A stretch of 64,000 nucleotides of DNA from Lotus japonicus. Taxonomy: Eukaryota > Streptophyta > Magnoliopsida > Fabales > Fabaceae. Below are positions 34,347 to 45,210 of this stretch, piece after piece. The notes beneath the pieces are model-generated. The model saw only the letters and a list, made by a program, of their open reading frames with translations, ran no database searches and was not told the DNA's origin. The first letter of the stretch is position 1; every line of letters begins with the position of its first letter. The DNA is taken from assembly GCF_012489685.1 (NCBI RefSeq), contig NC_080043.1:54768289-54832288 (forward strand), given 5' to 3'. Made by a program: the position numbers and the translations under genes.

Positions 34347-37196
34347 ATGGTGAGACAATCCAGAAGATCTACTGCAGATGCACCTCAGTTCCCTCACATG
34401 GTAGTCGGTTTGGCAACGGGTCAAAGGGGCTCTGAGAACCCGGCACAAGAACAAGTTCAAGCTCAAGAGCAGATTGTTCCTATTGCAGAACGGGGCTGTG
34501 CCGTTCACTGTGTTTTTCCTCCTGAGGAACTCCAAGTCCTGGCAGAATGGAGATTCAACCTCGATAACTTGGCTGCAAATGGGTTTGATCTTCGTCCTGA
34601 AGTCCAAGCTCAAGGTTGGGGAAACTACTTCAATCGACTTCGAGGACCGGTGTATGAGAAATTGGTAAAGGAATTCTGGAAGCACGCAGACTGCGATGAC
34701 ACTCAGGTGGTCTCTCACATTCTTGGCAGGAAGATCATTATCACTGAGAAGTCATTCGTGAATCTGCTAGGTGCAGATACTGCTTATGGGTATCGTTTCC
34801 AACTGACGGAATCGAAGCTGAAACCCAGCACCAAGGACATAGTCAACCAGGCTCTGTACACCACCTTCAAACCGGGCAAGACGAGTTACAAGGTGATGGA
34901 CCTTCACCCCAAACTCAGGATCTGGCACAAGATCCTGCTCAACTGCATCAATCAGAGACCGAAGGGCAGTTCTCCAGATTACATCAACTTCAACCAGAAG
35001 GCGATGCTGTTTTTCATCCAAAATCAGGAGAAGATCTGCCTTCCCTACTTCCTGTTCTCCTACTTGAAGGAATGCATCCGGAAGTCTCGCACCACCGCCT
35101 CCATCAAGTCTACAATCAAATATATCCCTTTTGGGAGGCTGCTCTCAGACTTTCTCATTGAAAGCAAATTGGTGCAAGATTTGATCAATGCTGGTTGCAC
35201 AGAGGATTTGAGCACCATTGTCAGTGATGTCTTCACTGCCAATTCTCTGAAGAAGATGGGTTTGGTCCAGAAGAAGATTGCTCCTGCTCGTGAAGACACA
35301 TCTTCTGAGATCAGAGGAAGAAGAATGCCTCTGAATGACTACCCTCTGTGGACTCAAGCAGACCATCCTGACGCCATCAGATGCTATGTTGAAGACCTCA
35401 GGGCTCAAGGATTCGAGATTGACCTTGATGATTTTGTCAGCAGACTTCCACCAGCTCCAGAGTTTCCTTCTCCTCCCAAGAAGAAAACCAAGAGGAAGAT
35501 GGTTCTGGAAGAATCCTCAGAGGAATCTGATGTCCCTCTGGTCAAGAAGCCGAAGAGCAAGCCTGATGATGATGATGGTGATGATAGTGAGGATGGTCCT
35601 CCAAAGAAGAAGCAGAAGAAGGTCAGAATCGTGGTGAAGCCTACTCGGGTGGAACCAGCTGCTGCAGTGGTCAGAAGGACTGAACCTCCTGCCAGAGTGA
35701 CTAGATCATCAGCACATTCAAGTAAGCCTACACTTGCTTCTGATGATGATTTGAATTTATTTGATGCACTCCCTATTTCTGCTATGCTTAAACACTCCTC
35801 AAATCCCCTCACTCCTATTCCTGAATCCCAGCCAGCCGCACAAACCACCACTCCACCACATTCCCCAAGATCTTCCTTCTTTCAACCTTCTCCTACTGAA
35901 GCACCTCTCTGGAATTTGCTTCAGACCCAAACCTCTAGGTCAGAAGATCCAACCTCTCTCATTACCATTCCGTACGACCCATTATCTTCTGAACCCATCA
36001 TCCATGACCAACCCGAGCCCAACCAAACAGAACCACAACCCAGAACGTCTGATCACTCTGCTCCCAGAGCATCAGCACGTCCTGCTGCCAGAACCACGGA
36101 TACAGACTCTTCAACAGCCTTCACACCTGTATCCTTCCCAATCAATGTCATTGACTCTCCTCCCTCCAATACCTCTGAATCAATTAGAAAATTCATGAAG
36201 GTTAGAAAAGAGAAGGTATCTGCCTTGGAAGAGTATTACCTTACCTGTCCAAGCCCTAGGCGATATCCTGGCCCTAGACCTGAACGTCTAGTTGACCCAG
36301 ATGAACCTATCTTGGCCAATCCTATCCAAGAGGCAGACCCCTTAGTTCAAACAGCTCACCCTGTCCCTGACCAACAAGAGCCAATTCAACCAGACCCTGA
36401 ACCCGAACAATCAGTGTCTAACCAATCCTCGGTTAGATCACCTCACCCTCTGGTTGAAACTTCAGACCCTCACCGTGGAACCTCTGAACCCAATGCTCCC
36501 ATGATTAACATTGGTTCTCCACAAGGTGCCTCTGAAGCTCATAGCAGCAATCACCCAGCCTCTCCTGAAACCAACCTCTCCATCATTCCCTATACTCACC
36601 TCCAACCCACATCTCTCTCTGAGTGCATCAATATTTTCTCTCATGAAGCCTCTTTGAGGCTCCGCAATGTGCACGGTCAGACTGATCTCAGTGAGAATGC
36701 TGAAAGTGTGGCTGATGAGTGGAACAATCTGAGCACTTGGCTAGTGGCTCAGTTTCCAATTATGATGCAGCTCCTGCATGCAGAGGGAAGTCAGAGGATT
36801 GAGGCTGCAAAGCAAAGGTTTGCTAGAAGGGTGGCTCTTCATGAACTAGAACAGAGAAATAAGCTTCTTGAAGCTATTGAAGAAGCCAAGAGAAAGAAAG
36901 AACAAGCAGAAGAAGCTGCACGTCAAGCAGCAGCTCAGGCTGAACAAGCCAGACTTGAGGCAGAGCGTCTTGAAGCTGAGGCTGAGGCAGAGCGACTTGC
37001 ACCAGTTGTGTTTACTCCTGCTGCTTCTGCTTCCATTCCAGAACCTCAAGCTGCTCAGAATGTTCCTTCCAGCTCTACTCAGACAAGCTCATCCAGACTC
37101 GACATCATGGAACAACGTCTTCACACTCATGAATCCATGCTGATTGAGATGAAGCAAATGATGATGGAACTTCTGCGACGCACTGACAAACCTTAG
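34347..37196 (+). CDS. B: env-like extra ORF (949 aa), putative plant transposon protein domain plus coiled coil
   Basis: Start ATG 34347 (MVRQSRRS), chosen because A and B diverge upstream of it and match from it on. Residues ~45-400 form the conserved domain (ERGCAVHC, EFWKHADCDDTQVVSH, RPKGSSPDYINF). Acidic and KKKQKK-type basic low-complexity sequence follows to ~450, then Pro/Ser/Thr/Glu-rich sequence, and an Ala/Glu/Arg coiled coil at ~820-890. I see no signal peptide or hydrophobic segment long enough to cross a membrane, so 'env-like' describes position only. The basic patches suggest nuclear location or nucleic acid binding (inference). Function unknown. Confidence 0.85.
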   Translation: MVRQSRRSTADAPQFPHMVVGLATGQRGSENPAQEQVQAQEQIVPIAERGCAVHCVFPPEELQVLAEWRFNLDNLAANGFDLRPEVQAQGWGNYFNRLRGPVYEKLVKEFWKHADCDDTQVVSHILGRKIIITEKSFVNLLGADTAYGYRFQLTESKLKPSTKDIVNQALYTTFKPGKTSYKVMDLHPKLRIWHKILLNCINQRPKGSSPDYINFNQKAMLFFIQNQEKICLPYFLFSYLKECIRKSRTTASIKSTIKYIPFGRLLSDFLIESKLVQDLINAGCTEDLSTIVSDVFTANSLKKMGLVQKKIAPAREDTSSEIRGRRMPLNDYPLWTQADHPDAIRCYVEDLRAQGFEIDLDDFVSRLPPAPEFPSPPKKKTKRKMVLEESSEESDVPLVKKPKSKPDDDDGDDSEDGPPKKKQKKVRIVVKPTRVEPAAAVVRRTEPPARVTRSSAHSSKPTLASDDDLNLFDALPISAMLKHSSNPLTPIPESQPAAQTTTPPHSPRSSFFQPSPTEAPLWNLLQTQTSRSEDPTSLITIPYDPLSSEPIIHDQPEPNQTEPQPRTSDHSAPRASARPAARTTDTDSSTAFTPVSFPINVIDSPPSNTSESIRKFMKVRKEKVSALEEYYLTCPSPRRYPGPRPERLVDPDEPILANPIQEADPLVQTAHPVPDQQEPIQPDPEPEQSVSNQSSVRSPHPLVETSDPHRGTSEPNAPMINIGSPQGASEAHSSNHPASPETNLSIIPYTHLQPTSLSECINIFSHEASLRLRNVHGQTDLSENAESVADEWNNLSTWLVAQFPIMMQLLHAEGSQRIEAAKQRFARRVALHELEQRNKLLEAIEEAKRKKEQAEEAARQAAAQAEQARLEAERLEAEAEAERLAPVVFTPAASASIPEPQAAQNVPSSSTQTSSSRLDIMEQRLHTHESMLIEMKQMMMELLRRTDKP

Positions 37197-37395
37197 TTTT
37201 TAGGATCTCTTCTTTTTCTTTCTTTTTATCTAACGTTGTTTTATTTAAACTCTGTTTCTTTTTATTTATTTATTCTCTTTTGTTCGTTTGTGATTATATA
37301 TGCATAACTATATACTTATGTCACATATGTTTGCAAAACTCGTTTTATTCATAATTGTTCTATGTTTACATCATATTTCTTTACATCATATAAAT

Positions 37396-37788
37396 CTAGA
37401 ATGGAGGATCCCTCCTCATTCTTCTGCACTCCTGGCGCTGCTCTGACCTATTCTTCTCCAGACGCTCCAGTACATGCTGGATGTTGTTGAGTCTGACCTT
37501 TAGCTCATCTTTCTCCAGAATCGCTTCTGAAGTCCTGAGCTTCTCTTCCAAGATTTCTTTTTCTTCCAGCAGCTTGAGTTCAAGCCGGCTGAGTTCTTGC
37601 ACCTCCTCCACGAAGGCAAGAAATTCCTTCAGGTCTCTCTCCAACTCTGGACGCAGGTCCTCTTCCAGCAGTGTTCGTGTCAGCTCCGCGATGGTAGTTT
37701 CACCCTCTGGGTGCCTGATGTTCAGGAACAAGTCCTCTTCAAAGGCCTTCTTCCTCAGCTCTTCTAGTGTTACGTTGTATGATGCCAT
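37396..37788 (-). CDS. B: conserved antisense ORF, 130-aa coiled-coil protein
   Basis: Same place and size as the antisense ORF of A: ATG 37788 (MASYNVTLEEL), TAG after RRMRRDPPF. It is very rich in Leu, Glu, Lys and Arg, helical, acidic in the middle and basic at the C-terminal end (QECRRMRR). The block FEEDLFLNIRHPEG is identical in both copies. No family recognised. It lies tail-to-tail with the env-like ORF, 199 bp apart, and overlaps the element's genomic RNA in antisense. Confidence 0.72.
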   Translation of the reverse strand: MASYNVTLEELRKKAFEEDLFLNIRHPEGETTIAELTRTLLEEDLRPELERDLKEFLAFVEEVQELSRLELKLLEEKEILEEKLRTSEAILEKDELKVRLNNIQHVLERLEKNRSEQRQECRRMRRDPPF

Positions 37789-37839
37789 TTTTTTTACTGA
37801 AAATTATTCGAGGTGTGAAGCTTACCTTTCTCTCCAACG

Positions 37840-37848
37840 CTTTTTATA
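37840..37848 (-). promoter_or_regulatory. B: TATA box upstream of the antisense ORF
   Basis: Minus-strand TATAAAAAG, 52 bp before the ATG, matching TATATAAAG at 56 bp in A. Confidence 0.6.
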
Positions 37849-38592
37849 GGCTTCACTTTCTCTCTGAAAGTTAATGCTCTTACAGTTTCTCGAGGTTAAG
37901 TTCTTGGTAACTGACCCTTCTATTTACTCACTTGACCGGTGGTAAACGTTCATCCCTTGCATTAACTCTTCTATTTATTTTCGCCTAACTCTGATTCTTA
38001 CATCGTTTTCATTTTCTTTTAAACTTAGACCTTCTCTAAGGGGGAGTACCTTGTACTTCAAGCTAAGTTTTTCACACCCCAAGCTTTTTGCTTATGACAA
38101 AAAGGGGGAGTAAACCCAGTTTTTGATGTGTAAGATGTGTTAGTGTGATTTATTTTTCTTTTGGAGATTTTAAGAGTTCCACCTTCATGACCATAGATGT
38201 GTCACTGGGCAAATACAAGGAATACATTTCACTTCTTCTGAAGTGATTCTAAGTTGACTCTGATACCCAAGACTCTGATACCTTGTCCATGACTCTGATC
38301 ACTTATGCGCTCTGATTATTCGTTTTTCATCTATGTCATAAGCTTTTCACTCTGAACTCTTATATTTTTTTAGCTCAGAATCTAGACTTTACTAACGTTT
38401 TCATCAAGTATTAGATTCAGGGGGAGCTAAGCTCAGAATCAAGTAGTGACTTGAATTCCGAATGAGCAAGATAAACTATTCACATCAGGATAAGTCGTAT
38501 TCTATATCTCTAAACTCTGAGTGAATTCAGTTTATTGTTTAAGAATTGTTCATCAAAAATCTTAGTTTTGTCATCATCAAAAAGGGGGAGAT
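37849..38592 (+). other. B: 3' non-coding region with repeated polypurine tracts
   Basis: No further gene. GGGGGAG tracts occur at about 38039, 38103 and 38419. The functional PPT AAAAAGGGGGAG at 38579-38590 abuts the LTR. Confidence 0.82.
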
Positions 38593-39799
38593 TGTAAGAT
38601 CAAGTTTTGATCTAGTAGTACAACTCTATGTTTTGATGATTACAAGTTAACCTTTTGATATGAACAATTGTGGTACTCTAACGTGTTTTTCTGAGTGTGC
38701 TATTTACTGGCTCTGACCTCAACTCAATCTCACACAAATCAGAAGCACTGTGTATAAAGGGTAACCCAAGCAACGCTTTCGCATTCACCATGTTCAGTAT
38801 GAACAGTGGAAAAGCTTCAGAAGTTCTGAAGCTATACAAACTCTGATGTGGACTCAGTCGCTAGAAGCTCTGAAGATCCAGAAGTTCTGATAACTAAGAA
38901 ACACTTAAGGTTCAGATGTTCTGATGGTGTAGAAGACTCTGAAGATCCAGAAGCTGAATAGTGGAAACTCTGAAGTCCAGAAGCAAGAAACTCTGAAGGC
39001 CATGTTCTTCCCTCTGAGTTTAGAATCAGAAGATACAATGGTCAGAGGATCTGTGCTTTCCCTCTGACTCTGATCAACCGGCTTCACAAGTTCCAATATG
39101 AAGTATTCCCCTGATCAGAAGTCTCCTAGGTTAAAAGGTCAAGTCGCTATCCAAGTACAAAAGCAAGTGTACCTTCCTGACGACCTACCTAACGTTCTCA
39201 GCCACAGCAGAAGCTGGATTTTCCAGAACTGCCCTCCAACGGTAGCATTTCCCATGCAACGCTCAACCCTAATCCTTGGAGTATATATAGAGGCTGAAGA
39301 TTGAAAGAAGCGGCTAGAAGCAATACATACGCGCAAGACATATTCAAAATATTCTAAGCTTTCTTTCATCTGAAATTCATTGTGTTTACTATCAGCTTTT
39401 TAGAAGCAAATCTCTTGTAAACATTTCTTTGATAAACAGTTTGTTTAGTTCCTTTAGGAGATCAAGGTTGATCGGATCCTAGAGAAGACTAAGAGAGTGA
39501 ATCTTAGTGTGAGCTAAGTCAGTGTAATTGTTAGTCACTTGTAGGTTTCAAGTGCAGTTGTAACTCTTACCTGATTAGTGGATTGCCTTCATTCTAAGAA
39601 GGAAGAAATCACCTTAACGGGTGGACTGGAGTAGCTTGAGTGATTCATCAAGTGAACCAGGATAAAATCCTTGTGTGCTTTTCTATCTCTTATCTTTAGC
39701 ACTTAAGTTCTCGAAAGATTTGTCAAAATCTTTAAGGTGGTAGTTTTGTACTGAAAACGTTATTCAAACCCCCCCTTTCTACCGTTTTTCATACCTTCA
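38593..39799 (+). repeat. B: 3' LTR (1207 bp)
   Basis: Same length as the 5' LTR with three mismatches; followed by the TSD GATGG. Confidence 0.95.
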
Positions 39800-40335
39800 G
39801 ATGGATCCTCCAATAACAGTGGCAGTGGCGCGGGAGTAACGTTGGAAGGACCAGGAGATCTAGTATTGGAGCAATCGCTGAAATTCGAATTCAAGGCAAC
39901 AAACAACCAAGCAGAATATGAAGCTCTCATCGCCGGATTGAAGTTGGCACGTGAAGTAAAGATCGGAAGTTTGTTGATAAGAACGGACTCGCAGTTGGTA
40001 GAGAATCAAGTGAAGGGAATTTCCAGGTCAAGGATCCCAATTTGATCAAGTACCTTGAGCGAGTGCGATATTTGATGACACTTTTTCAAGAAGTTGTAGT
40101 AGAGTATGTTCCTCGGGCAGAAAACCAGCGGGCCGACGCGTTGGCCAAATTGGCGAGTACGCAGAAGCCCGGCAACAACAAAAGTGTGATTCAGGAAACA
40201 CTGGCGTACCCCAGCATTGAAGGCGAGCTCATGGCATGTGTGAACAGAGGGGCGACGTGGATGGGACCCATATTATCTATCTTGGCGGGGGACCCGGCGG
40301 AAGTGGAGCAATACACGAAGGAACAACGGCGATAG
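39800..40335 (+). pseudogene. F: second RNase H (archaeal-type position) after the B insertion
   Basis: Continues F's pol from 27721. It contains EFKATNNQAEYEALIAGLK and RTDSQLVENQVKG, the motifs of the additional RNase H carried by Tat-lineage Ty3 elements. A frameshift at about 40015 splits it, and TAG at 40333 ends the second piece before integrase. Confidence 0.85.
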
Positions 40336-41478
40336 GCGAGCCACTATACTCTCATTGACGGACACTTGTATCACCGTGGTTTTTCGACGCCATTGTTAAA
40401 ATGCGTACCGCCAGAAAAATGCGAAGCGATAATGTCTGAGGTGCATGAAGGAGTGTGTGCAAGCCACATTGGGGGGAGATCTTTGGCCTGCAAGGTGTTA
40501 AGGGCGGGATTCTACTGGCCCACCCTCAGGAAAGATTGTATGGACTTTGTGAAGCGGTGTAAAAAATGTCAAGTGTTTGCGGATTTGTCTAAGGCACCGC
40601 CAAAAGAGCTGGTAACGATGAGCGCCCCATGGCCTTTCGCCATGTGGGGTGTGGACTTGGTAGGACCTTTTCCGACCGCCAGGTCGCAAATGAAGTTTAT
40701 ATTGGTAGCGGTGGACTACTTCACTAAATGGATTGAAGCCGAGCCCCTGGCCAAAATAACCTCTGCCAAGATAGTCAACTTTTACTGGAGGCGTATCGTT
40801 TGTAGGTTCGTGATCCCAAGGGCGATCGTATCCGACAACGGGACCCAGTTTTCAAGCAACCAAACAAGGGAATTTTGTAAGGAAATGGGCATACAGATGA
40901 GATTCGCCTCTGTGGAGCATCCGCAAACGAACGAGCAAGTAGAATCTGCGAACAGGGTAATTCTGCGTGGACTAAGGCGACGGCTTGAGGAAGCTAAGGG
41001 AGCCTGGCTGGATGAACTCCCAGTGGTACTATGATCGTACAACACCATTGTGCAATCTACTACAAGAGAGACCCCCTTTAGGATGACCTATGGGGTAGAT
41101 GCCATGTTGCCGGTGGAGATTGACAATTTCACATGGCGGACTCAGCCGGATTTTGAAGGGGAGAATCAAGCCAATATGGCGATGGAGTTGGATCTTTTGT
41201 CCGAAACGCGTGACGAGGCGCACATTCGAGAAACGGCGATGAAGCAGCGCGTGGCCGCAAAGTACAATAGTAGGGTTCGCGTTCGAGATATGCAAGTTGG
41301 CGATCTGGTCCTAAAGTGGCGGTCAGGAGCCCCGGGAAACAAGCTGACTCCGAACTGGGAAGGGCCTTACCGCATTATCAAAGTTCTTGGTACAGGGGCC
41401 TATCACTTGGAGGAGCTTGATGGAAGGCGACTACCCAGGTCGTTCAACGGTTTGAGTCTGCGCTATTATTACAGTTGA
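40336..41478 (+). pseudogene. F: integrase
   Basis: HHCC finger (HEGVCASHIGGR ... CKKCQ), DDE core (DLVGPFP, SDNGTQFS, NEQVESANR) and the C-terminal GDLVLKWR/GPYRI region, all recognisable. TGA at 41032 replaces what is usually a Trp codon. Otherwise the frame is open to 41478. Confidence 0.88.
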
Positions 41479-42452
41479 TCGTGAGAGAGAAAGCTGGAAA
41501 GGCGAGAAGTTCCAAGGAAGAACTTCTGATGGGCAAAGTGAACTCGCCAAAGATAGATATTTTGAATTTCTCTAAAAGTACCTCAAAACTCTCCATTGTA
41601 ACAAAAGCGTGCTCTTTTTCTCCGAAAGGAGTTTTTTAACGAGACGCTCCATCAATAAAATGAAAGTTCATGAAATTCACATCCAAAAATTCCAGGGATT
41701 CCCTGACGATCGGAATTGCCGATCGATATAAAGAATTACGGCGATCACTAGGTGGGACAAGCTTGATCCCCAAAGGGGCTTGCTGGAACCCTGAAGGTGG
41801 CGGCGATTCCACAAAGGGCCTTTGACGCCTGGGAATCTCCCCCCGGAAAGTCTGATGTGATCGCCGGTCCCGTAAACGACGTGCTGGGTAAGTCTCGCCA
41901 GAATACGACGAGCACCATAAACTAGGCAAAAGACTTGGGACCCCCAAATGGCCATTGGGACCCAAGCATTGTAAGCCCCGAGCGGGCAAAGCCCCGGGCA
42001 AAGCCCCGGGCAAAGCCCTCAAGAATGGAGGCCGTTTATTCCTTTGTGGAAAACGTCTAAAGTCTTGGCGGTGAAATACCAAGCAACAAGTCCTAGTTAA
42101 AATTAATGCACGAAGTCGTTAGGCGAAATTCAATCACATGACGCGTGAAAAAATAGCGCAAGATATAAGGTCGGCGAATGAATAAGGTGGAAGGCGAGTG
42201 CTTGGTCACTCAGGATGTTGAGTATTTTATTACTCCGGCGTGTTAGGGCGTTAAACTACGAAATTCATTCTTAAATTTTTTAAACAATAAGAATGCGGCG
42301 ACCAAAAAAAATGTACGGCGAAAGCAATCCAACAAAATTTACAAAGTATTCAAAGGCGATATAAAAACTATGGCGAAGGGTTGCTTATATATAGGAATGA
42401 CGGAAAAGTGCGTTACAGAGGGCGGTAAAGGCTAAGTAAAATTAAAATTACA
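41479..42452. other. F: spacer between pol and the end of the antisense gene
   Basis: About 970 bp between the ends of the two converging genes. It holds a short GGGCAAAGCCCC tandem array at about 41985-42018. No convincing gene: a 148-codon minus-strand frame here has low complexity and no recognisable motif. Confidence 0.5.
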
Positions 42453-42565
42453 CTATTCATTATTTCTTTCTTCTTCTCCTGTTTCTTCTTCTTCTTCTTC
42501 AGTTGCCGTCCAGAGGTGTTGGTCAATCAGAGGAGGATCATCAGGACCAACCAGTCCTTCAGCGG
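42453..42565 (-). CDS. F antisense gene: last 37 codons of exon 2
   Basis: Continues the reading frame from 46649 once H and one TSD copy are set aside. It is acidic (runs of Glu) and ends TAG at 42453. Together with the other three segments the coding length is 2553 nt, an exact multiple of three. Confidence 0.7.
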
Positions 42566-42570
42566 TGATC

Positions 42571-43326
42571 TGATAGAGATCGGACCAGCCCATTCATAGA
42601 CTCTTTTCCTAGGAATAGGATGTCCAATTACAAGGTCCAAGCCTAAAGGAATGAATCAAGCTTTGCAAGGATTTTTCCTTCAAATTAAGAATGATGGTTG
42701 GGCCCAACATGAAGGCAGATTTGTCAAGAGCCCAATCTCCATGTTAAAGATGCATTCATGAGCTGAAATTATACAAATTAGAGACTAATAATTATTGGAC
42801 CTTCATAACTACAAAATAAGTCCAATATTTTTATTCTCTTTTGAATTTTCGTATTTAATTTAGGGGTGAATTTTCTGATGACATTTTGTATTCCCCCTAG
42901 TGGGTTTTTAATGTCTTTTATGAGCCTTTGACTCATCTTTAGGAATAGTGGGTTTTTACTCAAGTTTCCAATGCTAGTGGAGCTATAAATCTCTAGTGGA
43001 GTCTATTAAATGTTAGTGGGAGCATTATTACTTATTGGAAAGAGTAGCATCCCACTTAGCCTATAAATAGGGACTCAATATATGGAACAAAGGAGTTTTT
43101 GAATCTGAATGATATTGAGTTTTCTCATATTGTGAGAGCTTCCCATTTGTTCTTGGGTTAAGAACTAAACTTGATAACTTTGGTTCTACCGGCAGGTCGC
43201 GGTTAGGGTCAAGTTCCCCTTTATCTTTGATAACTTTGGTTCTACCGGCAGGTCGCGGTTAGGGTCAAGTTCCTATCTTTTGTCCCCGGTTTTCAAGACG
43301 ATCCTATGTGTTCCCAAATCATATCA
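42571..43326 (+). repeat. H: LTR1 (756 bp)
   Basis: TGATAGAGATCGG...AATCATATCA, TATAAATAG box at 43062. The 3' part holds two tandem copies (period 56 bp, from 43171) of a unit with TTCTACCGGCAGGTCGCGG. Confidence 0.9.
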
Positions 43327-43328
43327 TT

Positions 43329-43340
43329 TGGTATCAGAGC
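43329..43340 (+). promoter_or_regulatory. H: primer-binding site
   Basis: TGGTATCAGAGC, initiator-Met tRNA type, two bases after LTR1. Confidence 0.9.
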
Positions 43341-44032
43341 TTAGGCTCTTGAAAACCAGGTTTCTTTTCTCCATTTTGTTTTTATTTTTTCGTTTTTTTT
43401 TGTTGTTCTCATCCTATATATAAAAAAAAAAACAGCCTACTCATATTATCCTTTCCCTTGTCTTCTCATCATCTTTTTTTGAAGTTTTCGTGTGTTCCTT
43501 CATTCTTTTTGTCTTTTGTGATTTGCATTCTGCTGGAAAAAAAAAGTGCAAAAAAAAAAAGAAAAGAAAAGAAGTGTTCAGGTCCAAAAGCACAAAAAAA
43601 AAAAGAAAAAAAAAGTATTACAAAAAAAAGAAAAAAAAAAAAGAGTTGTGACCTGAAGAATTTAAGTGTGTTTCTTTCCAGCAATCAAAAAAAAAAAAAA
43701 AAAAAACTTCAGCCATTGTTCTCGTTTTCTATTTATCTTAAAAAAAAAAAATTAGTGTGTCCTTCCTAATCTCTCATTTTCCTTAAATCACTGAAGTTAT
43801 CATCTTCATACTCTAGCTGTTCCTTGTTGTGTAGAACCATCCTAAAGTTCTTAATTTAAGAGCTCATAAGGTGAAGCTGAGTGGTAAAAGGCAAGAGTTG
43901 TGAGATCATTAGAGGAAAAAAAAAAAGCCAAATATTGAGCGAAACACGAGTGATTAAAATGTTTTGAGCGTAAACACGTGAGATTGTGTGAGTGAGGATT
44001 TTATTACTTACTATTTCTTGCAGCACTTAATC
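43341..44032 (+). other. H: leader with poly(A)-rich tracts
   Basis: About 690 bp of non-coding leader with long A and AAAAG runs. TTTCTTGCAG just before the ORF start looks like a splice acceptor. No gene seen. Confidence 0.5.
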
Positions 44033-45142
44033 ATGAGTAGAGGAGGAAAAGAAGAACTTGATCTCAAATTTTTGGCAAAAGTTTTTCAAGAACAATTTGA
44101 TGCCTTGAATAGGAGATTGGATGATTTAACACATTCCTCAAGGTCTGGGATCCCTCCTAGGCGAAACAATAAAGAAGAGGAGTCTTCATATGGAAGATAT
44201 TCTGGGAGGCATGAAGGGGAAAGAGGGAGAGAGCATGAGGGAGAAATAAGGAAGGATAGAAATGAGAAATTGGAAAAGAGAGAAAGTGAAAAGAAAGAAG
44301 AGTTGAGAGAAAAAGAAATGAGAAATGAAAAGAAAGAAGAGTTGAGAGAAAAAGAAATGAGAAGTGAAAAGAAAGAAGAATTGATAGAAAAAGAAGTTGA
44401 TAGTGAAAAGAATGAGGAATTGAGAAAAAAAGAAAAGGATTGTGAAAAAAATAGCAGTGATGGTCAAGTGTTTTCTTGTCAAGAAATAACCTTGATTTCC
44501 AATGATTCTAGTAACTTTTCTTTGTCTAGTGGTGTTGAACATATTCTGCAGGATCAAGATCCATGTGATTTTACATCACCATTAAGAACTAGGAAACAGA
44601 TTGGTCTAATCCCAAGTGCACCATTAGTTGTGAAGCCAACAATTTTGAGCAATCCTCAAGAGACCGAGCAGGGAGTAGTTACTGTGTTTGATTCAAGTGT
44701 TGTGGTTGTTCCTAATGATTTACATGAAAATTTGATACACATGAAGAATTCTTCTGATTTACATGTTAATGTGCATACGTTGACTAATTCATTTTCACAT
44801 GATGATTTGCATCACAAGGATGTTCTGAACATGCATAAATCTTCACCTGATTTTGATTGTAACTCTACTTGGAATAATTCTAAACAAGCTGAATGTGCCA
44901 TGGGTAGAGAACTTGAGACTAATGGTTCCAATTGTGATTTCATGCTCAAATACAAGTTGTACTATCTTGATCAATATGGCTTCTTGAAAGGTGTTTGGCA
45001 TGTTGATCATGGTGGTTTCTTATATGATGAATATGATTCCTTACTTGAATGGCTAGCATGCTTAAGATTAGTCTTCGATCCCGGAGGCTTAATTCGGTTT
45101 TGTGCAGTAGAGAGTTTTTCAACTTTTTTTTTTTTTAACTAA
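44033..45142 (+). CDS. H: 369-aa ORF, gag-like N-terminus with Glu/Lys repeats
   Basis: Start ATG 44033 (MSRGGKEELDLK), preferred over the GTG at 43988. Residues 10-45 (FQEQFDALNRRLDDL) resemble the first helix of plant Ty3 Gag proteins. Residues ~75-145 are five imperfect copies of a KKEELREKEM unit, a charged helix. The C-terminal part has no family I recognise. Past the stop another frame reads FDSRTNHLEEGGND, like the extreme C-terminus of some plant Ty3 polyproteins. H may thus be a large-deletion derivative that kept both ends of a Ty3 polyprotein (inference). Confidence 0.55.
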   Translation: MSRGGKEELDLKFLAKVFQEQFDALNRRLDDLTHSSRSGIPPRRNNKEEESSYGRYSGRHEGERGREHEGEIRKDRNEKLEKRESEKKEELREKEMRNEKKEELREKEMRSEKKEELIEKEVDSEKNEELRKKEKDCEKNSSDGQVFSCQEITLISNDSSNFSLSSGVEHILQDQDPCDFTSPLRTRKQIGLIPSAPLVVKPTILSNPQETEQGVVTVFDSSVVVVPNDLHENLIHMKNSSDLHVNVHTLTNSFSHDDLHHKDVLNMHKSSPDFDCNSTWNNSKQAECAMGRELETNGSNCDFMLKYKLYYLDQYGFLKGVWHVDHGGFLYDEYDSLLEWLACLRLVFDPGGLIRFCAVESFSTFFFFN

Positions 45143-45210
45143 TTATTGTTGTTCCTTTGACCAGGTTATGAGTTTGATTCGAGGACGAATCATCTCGAAG
45201 AGGGAGGGAA

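Larger units (their letters stand above)
27722..39799 (+). mobile_element. Element B: intact young Copia/SIRE retrotransposon (12,078 bp)
   Basis: Perfect GATGG TSDs (27717-27721, 39800-39804), 1207-bp LTRs with only three mismatches by eye, intact PBS and PPT, open gag, open pol, open env-like ORF and open antisense ORF. Gag and pol lie in different frames, separated by a 643-nt GT...AG segment that sister copy A lacks. At three differences in 1207 bp the insertion is very recent on any plant substitution rate. B looks competent or nearly so. Confidence 0.95.

Noticed and set aside
34347..37196. True viral envelope glycoprotein in B
   Set aside because: No signal peptide, no membrane span, no cysteine pattern or glycosylation-rich ectodomain; only the position resembles env.
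37481..37849. Plus-strand Ser-rich frame opposite B's antisense ORF
   Set aside because: The composition is what the complement of a Leu/Glu/Lys-rich ORF gives. It overlaps that ORF, and A does not keep a matching frame.
41636..42082. 148-codon minus-strand frame in F's spacer
   Set aside because: Low complexity partly caused by the GGGCAAAGCCCC array; no motif and no second copy to support it.
43458..43769. Lys-rich 103-codon frame in H's leader
   Set aside because: Made of AAAAAG runs; it lies in the untranslated leader and has no conserved feature.
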